44,850 nt of DNA from an uncultured Bacteroidota bacterium (GTDB lineage Bacteria > Bacteroidota > Bacteroidia > Chitinophagales > Chitinophagaceae), in assembly GCA_903926855.1 (NCBI GenBank), contig CAIYKV010000147.1:1-44850 (forward strand), written 5' to 3'. Within the stretch, counting starts at the first letter, position 1, and every line of letters starts with the position of its first letter. The translations under genes were made by a program, and so were the position numbers. The notes beneath the pieces were generated by a model. That model was not told the origin of the DNA and did no database searches. It was given only the letters and a program-made list of their open reading frames with translations. Below are positions 18,206 to 26,556 of the stretch, piece by piece.

Positions 18206-18903
18206 TGATACAATGTATAGCCATAGATGACGAGCCGCTTGCCCTTCAATTGGTGAACGAGTACTGTTCCAAGATTGCATTTCTGAAACTCGAAAGGACT
18301 TTTACCAATACGGATGAAGCGAGAATCTTTTTACAGGAAAACCCTGTAGATCTATTGTTTTTGGATATACAGATGCCTGATATCAGCGGGATGCAATTTT
18401 ATAAAAATCTAAACCAGAAACCGCCAGTTATCTTTACGACTGCCTATAAGGATTTTGCTGCGGAAGGTTTTAATGTAGATGCCGTTGATTATTTGCTCAA
18501 ACCCTTTGAATATGATCGGTTTTTAAAAGCCTGTTATAAAGCAAAAGAATATATCGATTTTCTAAGTTCACAACAATTGCAATTGAATTCCATTTTTGTG
18601 AAAGTGAACTATGAAATCATGAAAATCAATTTGAAGGATATTGAATTGATTGAGGCGTTGGATGATTATATAAATATCTATATCAAACCCAACCCGGTTT
18701 TAACGTTAATGACCTTAAAAAGCATACAGGAAAAGTTGCCTCCCCGGGATTTTGTAAGGGTACATCGTTCATTTATTGTGCCTATCGCCAAAATTGAAAA
18801 ATTCAGCAAAACCAAACTCTGGGTTGCCGGAAAGGAAATCCCAATTGGAAGCAGCTATAGCCAGGTATATGATCAACTAATAGCCCTATCCAAAACAAAA
18901 TAG
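18205..18903 (+). CDS. LytTR-family response regulator
   Basis: A two-domain transcription regulator: receiver domain (1-~120) with acidic pocket DDE (8-10), phosphoacceptor Asp54 in FLDIQMPD, Thr in TTAYKDFA and Lys in LLKPFEYDRF; then a LytTR DNA-binding domain (about 135-230) with the typical IELIEALDDYINIY and RVHRSFIVPIAKIEKF. The 232-aa length is normal. Partner of the overlapping LytS kinase. Target genes cannot be told from sequence; the CBM9-like gene upstream in the same unit is a candidate for coordinated expression. Confidence 0.95.
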   Translation: MIQCIAIDDEPLALQLVNEYCSKIAFLKLERTFTNTDEARIFLQENPVDLLFLDIQMPDISGMQFYKNLNQKPPVIFTTAYKDFAAEGFNVDAVDYLLKPFEYDRFLKACYKAKEYIDFLSSQQLQLNSIFVKVNYEIMKINLKDIELIEALDDYINIYIKPNPVLTLMTLKSIQEKLPPRDFVRVHRSFIVPIAKIEKFSKTKLWVAGKEIPIGSSYSQVYDQLIALSKTK

Positions 18904-19011
18904 TCGATTCCCCGATTCAAATTGACCTATCACCTAAGAGTTTTCAAAAAAGCAATTTGCAGGTTTAATTTTAACTAGTTTTTTTTCATTAGTGTTAACC
19001 TACAAGACCGT

Positions 19012-19055
19012 AAAAAGGTATCATCGACTGTTCCCAGCCCTGGTGATACCTTTTT
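19012..19055 (+). terminator. Inverted repeat, likely terminator after the LytS/LytTR unit
   Basis: AAAAAGGTATCA (19012-19023) and TGATACCTTTTT (19044-19055) are perfect 12-base complements around a 20-base loop. The 3' arm ends in a T run, as in a rho-independent terminator, although the stem is poor in GC and the loop is long. It lies about 110 bases after the regulator stop; a role in the leader of the following dehydrogenase gene is less likely. Confidence 0.6.
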
Positions 19056-19100
19056 AATTAAGCAGTCGATTCCATATAATCCGGCCTGAATAGAATCAAT

Positions 19101-19108
19101 TACCTTTG
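19101..19108 (+). promoter_or_regulatory. Candidate -7 box (TACCTTTG) for the aldehyde dehydrogenase gene
   Basis: TACCTTTG fits TAnnTTTG and stands 15 bases before the ATG at 19124, implying a very short leader. No clear -33 box is seen. Confidence 0.35.
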
Positions 19109-19123
19109 GGCAAAGATTTTTTT

Positions 19124-20647
19124 ATGGACTTTTTACAGTCATTGGGTATTCTCGATAAAAACCAAGGTGTTTCAACTGGTTCCAGCTGGATAGTTTCAGG
19201 CGGGGAAGAAATCATTTCTTATTCGCCGGTTAACGGCAACCGCATTGCTTCAGTAAGCAGTACTGATCTAAAAGCTTATGAAGAGGTAATTAGTAAAGCA
19301 CAGGAAGCATTTATTATTTGGCGATCCTGGCCATCTCCCAAAAGAGGAGAAATCGTCCGGCAGATTGGAGAGCAATTGAGGGAGAATAAGGAACCACTGG
19401 GCAAACTGGTAAGTTATGAAATGGGAAAAAGCCTCCAGGAAGGTTATGGCGAAGTGCAGGAAATGATTGATATCTGCGATTTTGCCGTAGGACTTTCCAG
19501 ACAACTGTATGGACTAACCATGCATAGTGAGCGCCCAAATCACCGTATGTATGAACAATGGCATCCCTTGGGAATAACCGGTATCATTTCTGCTTTTAAT
19601 TTCCCTGTAGCTGTGTGGTCCTGGAATAGTGCACTCTCCTGGGTTTGCGGGAATGTGTGCATATGGAAACCCAGCGAGAAAACACCTTTATGTGGTATTG
19701 CAGTTCAAAAAATTGTATCAGAAGTATTCAAAAAAAATAATGTGCCCGAGGGTGTTTGCAGTCTGGTACAGGGAGGAAAAGAATTGGGCGAATGGATAAG
19801 CCATGATACCCGAATACCTCTTGTATCTGCAACCGGATCTACCCGTATGGGAAAAGCATTGGCCACAGCGGTTGCGGCAAGATTAGGGAAAAGTATTTTG
19901 GAACTTGGTGGCAATAATGCTATCATCATAACACCGCATGCAGATTTGGATATGGCGCTGATCGGATCGGTTTTTGGTGCCGTAGGAACAGCCGGACAAC
20001 GATGTACTTCAACACGAAGACTAATCATTCATGAATCGGTTTATAATACTTTTCGGGAAAAATTAGTAAAAGCCTATGGCCAGTTACGAATTGGGGATCC
20101 ATTAAATACCCATAATCATGTGGGCCCATTGATTGATCACGCGGCAGTAACTATGTACCTACAGGCTATTCAGCAATGTAAGCAACAAGGAGGACATTTT
20201 CTGGTAGAAGGAGGGGTATTGGAAGGGCCGGAATATACCAGCGGTTGTTATGTAAAACCCTGCATCGCAGAAGTAAATAATACTATGTCGATTGTCCAAA
20301 ATGAAACCTTTGCTCCTATTTTATACCTTATCAAGTATTCCCGATTGGAAGAAGCTATTCAATTGCAGAATGGTGTACCCCAGGGATTATCTTCTTCGAT
20401 TATGACTGTTAACATGCGTGAAGCAGAACAATTTCTTTCTTATGCAGGAAGTGATTGCGGGATTGCCAATGTGAATATTGGAACCAGTGGGGCTGAAATC
20501 GGTGGGGCATTTGGCGGAGAAAAAGAAACCGGCGGGGGAAGAGAAAGTGGCAGCGATGCATGGAAAGCTTATATGCGCAGACAAACCAATACCATCAATT
20601 GGAGCAATCATTTGCCTTTGGCACAGGGTATTCAATTTGACTTATAG
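19124..20647 (+). CDS. amaB: Aldehyde dehydrogenase, ALDH7 (alpha-aminoadipic semialdehyde / piperideine-6-carboxylate dehydrogenase) type
   Basis: Oxidises an aldehyde to its acid with NAD; ALDH7 members act on alpha-aminoadipic semialdehyde in lysine breakdown. From the ATG at 19124 it has 507 aa. Catalytic Cys294 sits in GTAGQRCTSTRR and general-base Glu260 in ILELGGNN; the ITGIISAFNFPVAVWSWN and WKPSEKTPL segments make the NAD site. GTAGQRCTSTRR and the GGGRESGSDAWKAYMRR tail are characteristic of ALDH7A1-like enzymes. A TTG at 19106 is also in frame but falls inside the -7 box. It is transcribed alone, with no other lysine-catabolism gene nearby, so the substrate rests on family resemblance. 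Confidence 0.88.
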   Translation: MDFLQSLGILDKNQGVSTGSSWIVSGGEEIISYSPVNGNRIASVSSTDLKAYEEVISKAQEAFIIWRSWPSPKRGEIVRQIGEQLRENKEPLGKLVSYEMGKSLQEGYGEVQEMIDICDFAVGLSRQLYGLTMHSERPNHRMYEQWHPLGITGIISAFNFPVAVWSWNSALSWVCGNVCIWKPSEKTPLCGIAVQKIVSEVFKKNNVPEGVCSLVQGGKELGEWISHDTRIPLVSATGSTRMGKALATAVAARLGKSILELGGNNAIIITPHADLDMALIGSVFGAVGTAGQRCTSTRRLIIHESVYNTFREKLVKAYGQLRIGDPLNTHNHVGPLIDHAAVTMYLQAIQQCKQQGGHFLVEGGVLEGPEYTSGCYVKPCIAEVNNTMSIVQNETFAPILYLIKYSRLEEAIQLQNGVPQGLSSSIMTVNMREAEQFLSYAGSDCGIANVNIGTSGAEIGGAFGGEKETGGGRESGSDAWKAYMRRQTNTINWSNHLPLAQGIQFDL

Positions 20648-20747
20648 CTTTTAACAGGAACTGATACTATATTTCTTATTTTTTGATAAGGACTGTGATT
20701 TTTATGCCCTTCTTTCGAATCATAGTAATAAAGCATTCAACGGTTAA

Positions 20748-21257
20748 ATGAATAGGTCCCTCACCAAACAGCAATTAATAGATCTGATTCTGGCCAATAA
20801 AGGGATCATTATCAAAATCTGCAATTCATATTGTTCTGATAAGAATTATCGTGAAGATCTAGGCCAAGAAATCATTTACCAACTACTCAGATCAGGAGAA
20901 AATTTCCAATCAGGAAATAAATTCTCTACCTGGATGTATCGCATTGCCCTTAATGTTGCCATTTCCTTTTACAGAAAACAAAAAACAAATACTCAGGTAG
21001 TTGCTTATACGGATTTGCCTTTTGAAATAGAAGATACTGACGACGGGAAAAGAGAAATGAATGAAAATATATCACGCCTCCAAAAAATGATCAGCCTACT
21101 GGGGCCACTGGATAAAGCAATGATGTTACTCTATCTCGACTCTAAGTCTTATGCAGAAATAGCCGAAGTACTTGACATCACAGAAACCAATGTTGCCACT
21201 AGGATCAGTCGTATCAAAATCCGTTTAAAACAACAATTTAATTATCTCAATCAATAA
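20748..21257 (+). CDS. ECF-type RNA polymerase sigma factor
   Basis: The 169-aa protein has region 2 (about 20-85: SYCSDKNYREDLGQEIIYQL, FSTWMYRIALNVAISFYRK) and region 4 (about 115-165: LDKAMMLLYLDSKSYAEIAEVL then a helix-turn-helix), with no region 3, as in extracytoplasmic-function sigma factors. It will direct RNA polymerase to a small regulon. The next gene starts two bases after its stop and encodes a membrane protein, the usual place for a regulator of the sigma factor. Confidence 0.93.
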   Translation: MNRSLTKQQLIDLILANKGIIIKICNSYCSDKNYREDLGQEIIYQLLRSGENFQSGNKFSTWMYRIALNVAISFYRKQKTNTQVVAYTDLPFEIEDTDDGKREMNENISRLQKMISLLGPLDKAMMLLYLDSKSYAEIAEVLDITETNVATRISRIKIRLKQQFNYLNQ

Positions 21258-21259
21258 TT

Positions 21260-21931
21260 ATGGAGTCCATTGAATTAGCAGAAATCTGGAAAGAATATGA
21301 CAGAAAAATTGATGAGGCAAAAGTCTTGAATTTACAATCCTGGGCCCTGAACCTGCATTGTTTTGAAGCTATACAATTACAAAAGGTAGAATCAAAATTT
21401 TCAAAGCTGGCCGCTTTTAAATTCAGGGCGGTTATCCTGGGACTTATCTGGTTAGCCTTTCTCGGATCTTTGGTATATGCGAACCATATGAAAAACCTTT
21501 ATTTCACTATCTCCCTTGGAGGTATATTTCTGATCACTTTGCTTTCTATTTTTTCCTATTGCAGGCAAATTATCCAGCTGAAAAGCATCCGGTATGATCA
21601 CAATATCCAGGAAACCCAAAAAAGGATTTCAATAATAGAAATCTCCACGCTGCAGAGTTTACGCATTTCCTGGCTCCAGCTCCCCTTTTACAGTACCTGG
21701 TTCTGGAATGATGAATGGATCAAGCATCCGAGTCATAATTTCTGGATGATCGCCTTCCCGATTACGCTTGGCTTTTTAGTGCTAACTCTCTATCTTTTTT
21801 TACAACTTCGCCCGGATAATATTGGACAGAAATGGGTAAAAATTATGTTAATGGCGGGACCAGAATACAAATCCCTGGTTATTGCAAATGAATTTCTGGC
21901 AGAGATTGAGAAAGTGAAGCAAAATTTATAA
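21260..21931 (+). CDS. Uncharacterised membrane protein coupled to an ECF sigma factor
   Basis: I do not recognise a named family. The 223-aa protein has a charged N-terminal stretch (1-50, helical, with ELAEIWKEYDRKIDEAK), two membrane helices around 54-73 and 83-103, a soluble segment of about 65 residues rich in Gln, Arg and aromatic residues, then a third helix around 168-190 and a charged tail. It starts two bases after the sigma stop, so the two are made together. By position it may hold or release the sigma factor, acting as an anti-sigma, but it lacks a recognisable ZAS or FecR-type domain. Confidence 0.8.
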   Translation: MESIELAEIWKEYDRKIDEAKVLNLQSWALNLHCFEAIQLQKVESKFSKLAAFKFRAVILGLIWLAFLGSLVYANHMKNLYFTISLGGIFLITLLSIFSYCRQIIQLKSIRYDHNIQETQKRISIIEISTLQSLRISWLQLPFYSTWFWNDEWIKHPSHNFWMIAFPITLGFLVLTLYLFLQLRPDNIGQKWVKIMLMAGPEYKSLVIANEFLAEIEKVKQNL

Positions 21932-22081
21932 ATAAATGATTGATATATAAGTATATATAAATTAAAGATCACCACAAGTAAACAGGATTCCACAGTACTA
22001 AGGTTTTGATAAAAAATGATGGAAATGATTATTTTATCGTTATGATTATGCAAATTTGTAGGGATTGAAATTCATTACGTA

Positions 22082-23767
22082 ATGCACCGAAGGATTGTTT
22101 TAGCCATATTTGTATTGACTGTATTCTTTTCCGAAAGTAATGCCCAGACTGATGCACCCCGAGGCTGGCACCTGCTTGATTTAGCTAAAGATTCCTTTTA
22201 TGGTATCAGTCTTGATAAAGCCTATCAATTTCTGAAAGAAAAACACAGAACATCGAAACCGGTTATCGTTGCCGTACTGGATTCCGGGGTGGATACCACC
22301 CATGAAGATTTAAAATCTGTGTTGTGGCGTAATCCTAAAGAAATACCCGGGAATGGGATTGATGATGACGGAAATGGATATGTTGATGATGTGTATGGCT
22401 GGAATTTCCTGGGTGGAAAAGATGGGAGAAATGTTACCAAAACCTCCGACGAAAGATCAAGGGTGTTTCATCATTTTAAAGCAAAGTTTGCGGGCAAAGC
22501 TATAGATACTGCTGCACTTTCTGTACTGGATAAAGATGATTATATCTTATGGAAAAAAGCATCAGACCAGCTTAATTTCAGTTCTGACGACCAGGTTCAG
22601 TTGATGTTTATTGAAATCACTACCAAAGCCATCAAAAAACATGATAAAGTGTTGCGGAAGGAAATGGGTTGTGAAGAATACACTTGCGAAAAAGTAGAGA
22701 AATTTGAGCCAGCTACCAGAACCGCACGTGAAGCCAAGTTTGGTTATCTCACCTGTATGAAAATGATTGGAGTGGATGCGGATGAAAAAAACACCAGCAC
22801 TATTTCAGACCTCGATGAAGAAGTAGAGAAGATGAAATCGAATGCTGAAGCTAGAGATATTCCCCCTATTGATTATCGGGCAGATATTATTAAGGACGAT
22901 TATTACAATTTTGCGGACAGATACTACGGAAACAATGATGTGATGGCAGGCTCAGGTGCTAAACATGGTACCCATGTCAGTGGCCTTATCGGGGCGCAAC
23001 GCAATAATGGGAAAGGAATGGATGGTGTTGCAGACAATGTCAAGATCATGATGGTAAGGGTGGTGCCGGAAGGTGACGAATACGATAAAGATGTTGCGCT
23101 GGGTATTATATATGCTGTAGATAATGGGGCCAAAGTAATCAATATGAGTTTTGGCAAATCCTTTTCCCCAGAAAAAAGATGGGTTGACAGTGCAGTTCAT
23201 TATGCAGAATTATATGATGTATTGATTGTTCATGCCTCAGGTAACGAAACTGCAGATATTGATAACAAAGAAAATTACCCCAATCCCTGGCTTAAGCAAT
23301 GGAATACCAATGCTACTAATTTTATAACGGTTGGTGCCAGCAGCGATCCGAAAATTTCCGGCGGCATTGTTGCGGATTTCAGTAATTATGGAAAAAATAA
23401 TGTAGATGTATTTGCCCCCGGCGTTCGTATGTATTCTACCCTGCCAGGAGGTAACGAGTATGGCAATCTGAAAGGAACGAGTATGGCCGCACCGGTTGTA
23501 GCGGGTTTGGCAGCTCTGATCCGTTCTTATTATCCAGACCTGAAAGCAATTGATGTTAAAAAAATCATTGAATCCTCTGTAACAATTCCTGCTGCTGATA
23601 TCATCAGTATCAGACCCGGTACAAAAGATGAAAACGTTCCCTTCAGTCAATTATCCAGATCTGGAGGCATTATTAATGCCTATAATGCAGTACAAATGGC
23701 AGAAATCACCAAAGCTTCTATACTGCATAAACCGGCTTCCTCAAATGCCGGAAAGGCAAAGCTTTGA
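22082..23767 (+). CDS. Secreted S8 (subtilisin-family) serine protease
   Basis: Exported endopeptidase of 561 aa. Residues 1-22 are a signal peptide ending SNA-Q. Catalytic triad: Asp67 in AVLDSGVDTTHEDL, His295 in KHGTHVSGL, Ser467 in GTSMAAPVVAG; Asn388 in HASGNET forms the oxyanion hole. Between Asp and His lies an insertion of roughly 170 residues (beyond the usual 30-40) that is charged and holds two Cys (CEEYTCEK) with a possible disulfide. There is an EF-hand-like NGIDDDGNGYVDD near residue 91, likely binding calcium. No type IX secretion C-terminal domain is seen, so it is probably periplasmic. ATG at 22082. It is followed after 64 bases by a DinB-like gene. Confidence 0.93.
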   Translation: MHRRIVLAIFVLTVFFSESNAQTDAPRGWHLLDLAKDSFYGISLDKAYQFLKEKHRTSKPVIVAVLDSGVDTTHEDLKSVLWRNPKEIPGNGIDDDGNGYVDDVYGWNFLGGKDGRNVTKTSDERSRVFHHFKAKFAGKAIDTAALSVLDKDDYILWKKASDQLNFSSDDQVQLMFIEITTKAIKKHDKVLRKEMGCEEYTCEKVEKFEPATRTAREAKFGYLTCMKMIGVDADEKNTSTISDLDEEVEKMKSNAEARDIPPIDYRADIIKDDYYNFADRYYGNNDVMAGSGAKHGTHVSGLIGAQRNNGKGMDGVADNVKIMMVRVVPEGDEYDKDVALGIIYAVDNGAKVINMSFGKSFSPEKRWVDSAVHYAELYDVLIVHASGNETADIDNKENYPNPWLKQWNTNATNFITVGASSDPKISGGIVADFSNYGKNNVDVFAPGVRMYSTLPGGNEYGNLKGTSMAAPVVAGLAALIRSYYPDLKAIDVKKIIESSVTIPAADIISIRPGTKDENVPFSQLSRSGGIINAYNAVQMAEITKASILHKPASSNAGKAKL

Positions 23768-23831
23768 TGATATAGGGATATCTCAGGTTTCTTCAGACCC
23801 ATTCATTATCTTTTCATCAAAAAATAATTCT

Positions 23832-24341
23832 ATGCCAATCCCGAATACAGGTGATTATCCTGCTTATTTTGAAAAATATATTTCGCTGGTTACTGCTGAC
23901 AGTCCATCTGAAGCCATTGCAAATTATTCAGCATTGCTGCTTAACTTTTTCAACTCACTACCAGAAGAGAAAGCCAATTATGCCTATGCAACAGGGAAGT
24001 GGACATTGAAAGAGGTATTACAGCATATGATAGATACGGAAAGAATATTTTCTTACCGCATTTTAAGGATCAGCCGAAATGATACCACGCCTTTGGCTTC
24101 TTTTGATGAGAACCATTATGCAGAAAATGCAGTAAGCTCATTAAGAAGCTTGACAAATATTAAGGAAGAATTTATTGCTGTCAGGAAATCTACCGATTTG
24201 TTGATTCTATCTCTTTCCAATGAACAGCTTTCTCATTTTGGTACGGCCAGTAACCAACCGGTAACTGCCAATGCGATTGGGTTTATGGTATTCGGGCACT
24301 TGCTGCATCATAAAAAAATTATTGAAGAAAAATATCTCTGA
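23832..24341 (+). CDS. DinB-like metal-dependent protein
   Basis: From the ATG at 23832 the protein has 169 aa and a four-helix-bundle layout of the DinB/YfiT type. The histidines in KEVLQHMIDTERIF and in FGHLLHHKKIIEEKYL stand where this fold binds a divalent metal. Members are hydrolases or bacillithiol/mycothiol-related transferases, but most are uncharacterised. The reading frame is open back to 23628, inside the protease gene, yet that extension has no DinB features, so I take the ATG. It converges with the lipoprotein gene, and the stop codons of both lie in one hairpin. Confidence 0.82.
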   Translation: MPIPNTGDYPAYFEKYISLVTADSPSEAIANYSALLLNFFNSLPEEKANYAYATGKWTLKEVLQHMIDTERIFSYRILRISRNDTTPLASFDENHYAENAVSSLRSLTNIKEEFIAVRKSTDLLILSLSNEQLSHFGTASNQPVTANAIGFMVFGHLLHHKKIIEEKYL

Positions 24342-24357
24342 GCGTATTCAAGCTCAG
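24338..24357. terminator. Small hairpin containing both convergent stop codons
   Basis: CTGAGC (24338-24343) and GCTCAG (24352-24357) are perfect complements around an eight-base loop. The plus-strand stop (24339-24341) and the minus-strand stop (24354-24356) both lie in the arms. T-rich sequence follows on the minus-strand side (AGATATTTTTC). It may act as a weak shared terminator. Confidence 0.45.
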
Positions 24358-25160
24358 TATCTTAAAAAATCACACCACTCTTCATCGCACAATAGTTTCT
24401 GTAGTGTGCTATTCTTCATTACTTGCATATAATCCATAGGTTTTCCATTTACCCAGATGGTTCGATATACCAGTCTTATTCCGTGGCTATAATCTACCCA
24501 CCAATTGATATGCCCGGTATATAAGGGTTGAATGGGATTCCCATCCGGCTTATGCCAGCCATAGATGGCTTCGTGTTCTGGTTTTGCATCGTGAATCAGT
24601 TTCCCGGAAATTACCAGATCCTTTTTTATCCCTGCGATCAAGCCCTTCCTTCCTTTTCTTTGTCCTTCTATTATCAAATGATGCTGCCACATAGTAACTG
24701 AGCTATCTCTGAATGCATACATCGGAACCGGTACTAATTTTACAACTGCTTGCTCGTAAATCGTATTGACCATTTTACGAGTAGGTAAGAAACAATGAAA
24801 GCTGTCTGCAATTTGCTGTGCCGCCATAGGGGTTAATGGAATCCTTGCCCAATCATCATCTGTTCCTACAGATAGATAATCTGGGGCAACATAGAAATAC
24901 GCAAAAATGGTTTTCCCTGAACTATCCGTAATACTGGTATGAATTCTTACGAATTTTCGAAGGTAAGAAGGATAATTCCCTGATAATATTTCTGCAACAG
25001 CTAAAGAATCGCGCTGTTTCCATTTACAGGCTGCAACGGTTTGATAAAAATCAGTGCCCGTTTTTGTTTCAGTTGATGGCTGTCTCACCGGCCAATGCAT
25101 TTTATGGCTGCTGCTACAGGAAACAAAAAAAAATAAAAAAATAAACCGGTACATTTTCAT
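24354..25160 (-). CDS. Uncharacterised lipoprotein, 268 aa
   Basis: The N-terminus MKMYRFIFLFFFVSC is a lipoprotein signal, with Cys15 as the lipidated residue, followed by a Ser-rich linker. I do not recognise the folded part. It has conserved-looking aromatic and His-rich stretches: MWQHHLIIEGQRKGRKG, EAIYGWHKPDG, and GHINWWVDYSHGIRLVYR, which together could be a hydrolase-type pocket, though no known catalytic motif is evident. It lies 21 bases after the DUF1080 gene on the same strand and so is likely co-expressed with it, both acting outside the inner membrane. Confidence 0.78.
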   Translation of the reverse strand: MKMYRFIFLFFFVSCSSSHKMHWPVRQPSTETKTGTDFYQTVAACKWKQRDSLAVAEILSGNYPSYLRKFVRIHTSITDSSGKTIFAYFYVAPDYLSVGTDDDWARIPLTPMAAQQIADSFHCFLPTRKMVNTIYEQAVVKLVPVPMYAFRDSSVTMWQHHLIIEGQRKGRKGLIAGIKKDLVISGKLIHDAKPEHEAIYGWHKPDGNPIQPLYTGHINWWVDYSHGIRLVYRTIWVNGKPMDYMQVMKNSTLQKLLCDEEWCDFLRY

Positions 25161-25181
25161 ATTCTATCCTAGAATGATTTC

Positions 25182-25850
25182 TCAGAGTTCGGTTATTGTG
25201 ATGTTCTTAAACCAGGCTTCTCCCCCATGATCCTGTAAGGCAATATGCCCTTTTTTAGACATGCCATACCCATTGGTTTCTTTCCATTTACCGTTGGCTT
25301 TATGTTGCTTCCATGTATCCGTCCATAAATCGTATTCTACCACCTTCTTTCCATTCAGCCAATGTTCCACATGACCCTTGTTTACTTTGATTACTGTATG
25401 ATTCCATTCTCCCGCAGGATGTGTTGCATCCATCATTGGAGGATCCATGGCATAATTGGCCGCAGTTTTTTGCCAGTCAGCTATTTTTTCCGGGTAGCCC
25501 TGGTCATCAATCAGCTGATATTCCGGACCACTTTGGTAAGATGCGGGGAATTCTTCTGTTACCATATACAATATCCCGCTATTGGCTTGTGGTGCTATTT
25601 TCCAGTCAAGAGACAATAGAAAATTTTCATATTCCTTTTCTGTAATCAGGTCAGCATGTTTGGTATTGGGATCCTTATTCCCTTTATTAAAAAGAATTCC
25701 GCCTTTTGCCTGCCAGGAATCGGCCGGTTTATTTTGATAGGTGCGCCATCCCTTAAGTGTTTGCCCATCGAATATGGATTGCTGGCCAAATAGTAAGCCC
25801 AGGTTTACTAAAAAGATCAACAAACCGGTAATCAGTATTCTCTTTTTCAT
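25182..25850 (-). CDS. Secreted DUF1080 (3-keto-disaccharide hydrolase-like) protein
   Basis: The 222-aa protein has a signal peptide (residues 1-22, ending LLFGQ) and a single concanavalin-like beta-sandwich of the DUF1080 family: IFDGQTLKGWRTYQ, GGILFNKG, DLITEKEYENFLLSLDWKI, NSGILYMV, WNHTVIKVNKGHVEHWLNGKKVVEYD, and IALQDHGGEAWFKNI at the end. Some members of this family hydrolyse 3-keto-glycosides, while many only bind sugars. Expected in the periplasm or on the surface. First gene of a two-gene unit with the lipoprotein downstream. Confidence 0.9.
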   Translation of the reverse strand: MKKRILITGLLIFLVNLGLLFGQQSIFDGQTLKGWRTYQNKPADSWQAKGGILFNKGNKDPNTKHADLITEKEYENFLLSLDWKIAPQANSGILYMVTEEFPASYQSGPEYQLIDDQGYPEKIADWQKTAANYAMDPPMMDATHPAGEWNHTVIKVNKGHVEHWLNGKKVVEYDLWTDTWKQHKANGKWKETNGYGMSKKGHIALQDHGGEAWFKNITITEL

Positions 25851-25930
25851 ATAACTGTTTTAGGGTTGCTGAAAGATAAAAACAAATCAGGTAATATTTA
25901 TAGCGTTTTAGCAGATAACTTAGCATTTCT

Positions 25931-26428
25931 ATGACAAGGATCGGTCTGATTTCAGATACACATGACTATGTAGATGAATCCATTTTCAAACATTTTGATA
26001 AATGTGATGAAATATGGCATGCAGGCGATTTTGGCACATCCAAAGTAGCTGATGCGTTACAGTCATTCAAGCCATTGAAAGGGGTTTATGGTAATATTGA
26101 TGGATATGATATCAGAAGCGTATATCCCGAAACCCTGGTATGGAATTGTGAGGAAGTGAAAATCCTGATGACACATATCGGTGGGTATCCCCCAAAATAT
26201 TATCCAATAAGTAAACCACTTCTGTTACAACATCATCCACAACTTTTTATCAGTGGTCACTCACATATTTTGAAGGTGATCTTTGATAATTCAGTGAATT
26301 GCCTGCATATGAACCCTGGCGCCGCGGGTAAACATGGCTGGCATAAAGTAAGAACCCTGATCCGCTTTGTAATTGACGGTAAAGATATGCGGGAATGTGA
26401 GGTGATTGAGTTGGGGGGGAGGGGGTAG
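25931..26428 (+). CDS. YfcE/MJ0936-type metallophosphoesterase
   Basis: A binuclear-metal phosphodiesterase of 165 aa. The whole motif set is visible: ISDTHDYV (I), HAGDFG (II), VYGNIDGYD (GNxD, III), MTHIG (IV) and ISGHSH (V, GHTH-like). The short length matches cytosolic YfcE-like enzymes that hydrolyse model phosphodiesters; the natural substrate is not known. ATG at 25931, divergent from the DUF1080 gene with an 80-base gap. Downstream stands a large inverted repeat. Confidence 0.92.
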   Translation: MTRIGLISDTHDYVDESIFKHFDKCDEIWHAGDFGTSKVADALQSFKPLKGVYGNIDGYDIRSVYPETLVWNCEEVKILMTHIGGYPPKYYPISKPLLLQHHPQLFISGHSHILKVIFDNSVNCLHMNPGAAGKHGWHKVRTLIRFVIDGKDMRECEVIELGGRG

Positions 26429-26452
26429 TTATACAGAATTGTTTAATTGTTC

Positions 26453-26526
26453 AATTGCTGCATGGTTAAATGGCTGCTTGTAATAGGACTCTACTAACCA
26501 TATAACTATTTAACCATGCAGCAATT
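26453..26526. repeat. 19-bp perfect inverted repeat between convergent genes
   Basis: Arm 1 (26453-26471, reading AATTGCTGCATGGTTAAAT) is exactly complementary in reverse to arm 2 (26508-26526), with 36 bases between. Outside the arms, GTTTAATTG (26441-26449) on the left and ATTAAAC at the right edge continue the symmetry after an 8-base slip. It lies in the gap between two convergent genes and could be a bidirectional terminator, or a small palindromic repeat element with other copies elsewhere in the genome. There is no transposase. Confidence 0.8.
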
Positions 26527-26556
26527 AAACATCCTGCTTCTTAGTCGAATTTAAAA

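Noticed and set aside
23628-23831. Long N-terminal extension of the DinB-like protein overlapping the protease gene
   Set aside because: The extension is out-of-frame protease coding sequence, and the DinB domain begins at the ATG at 23832.
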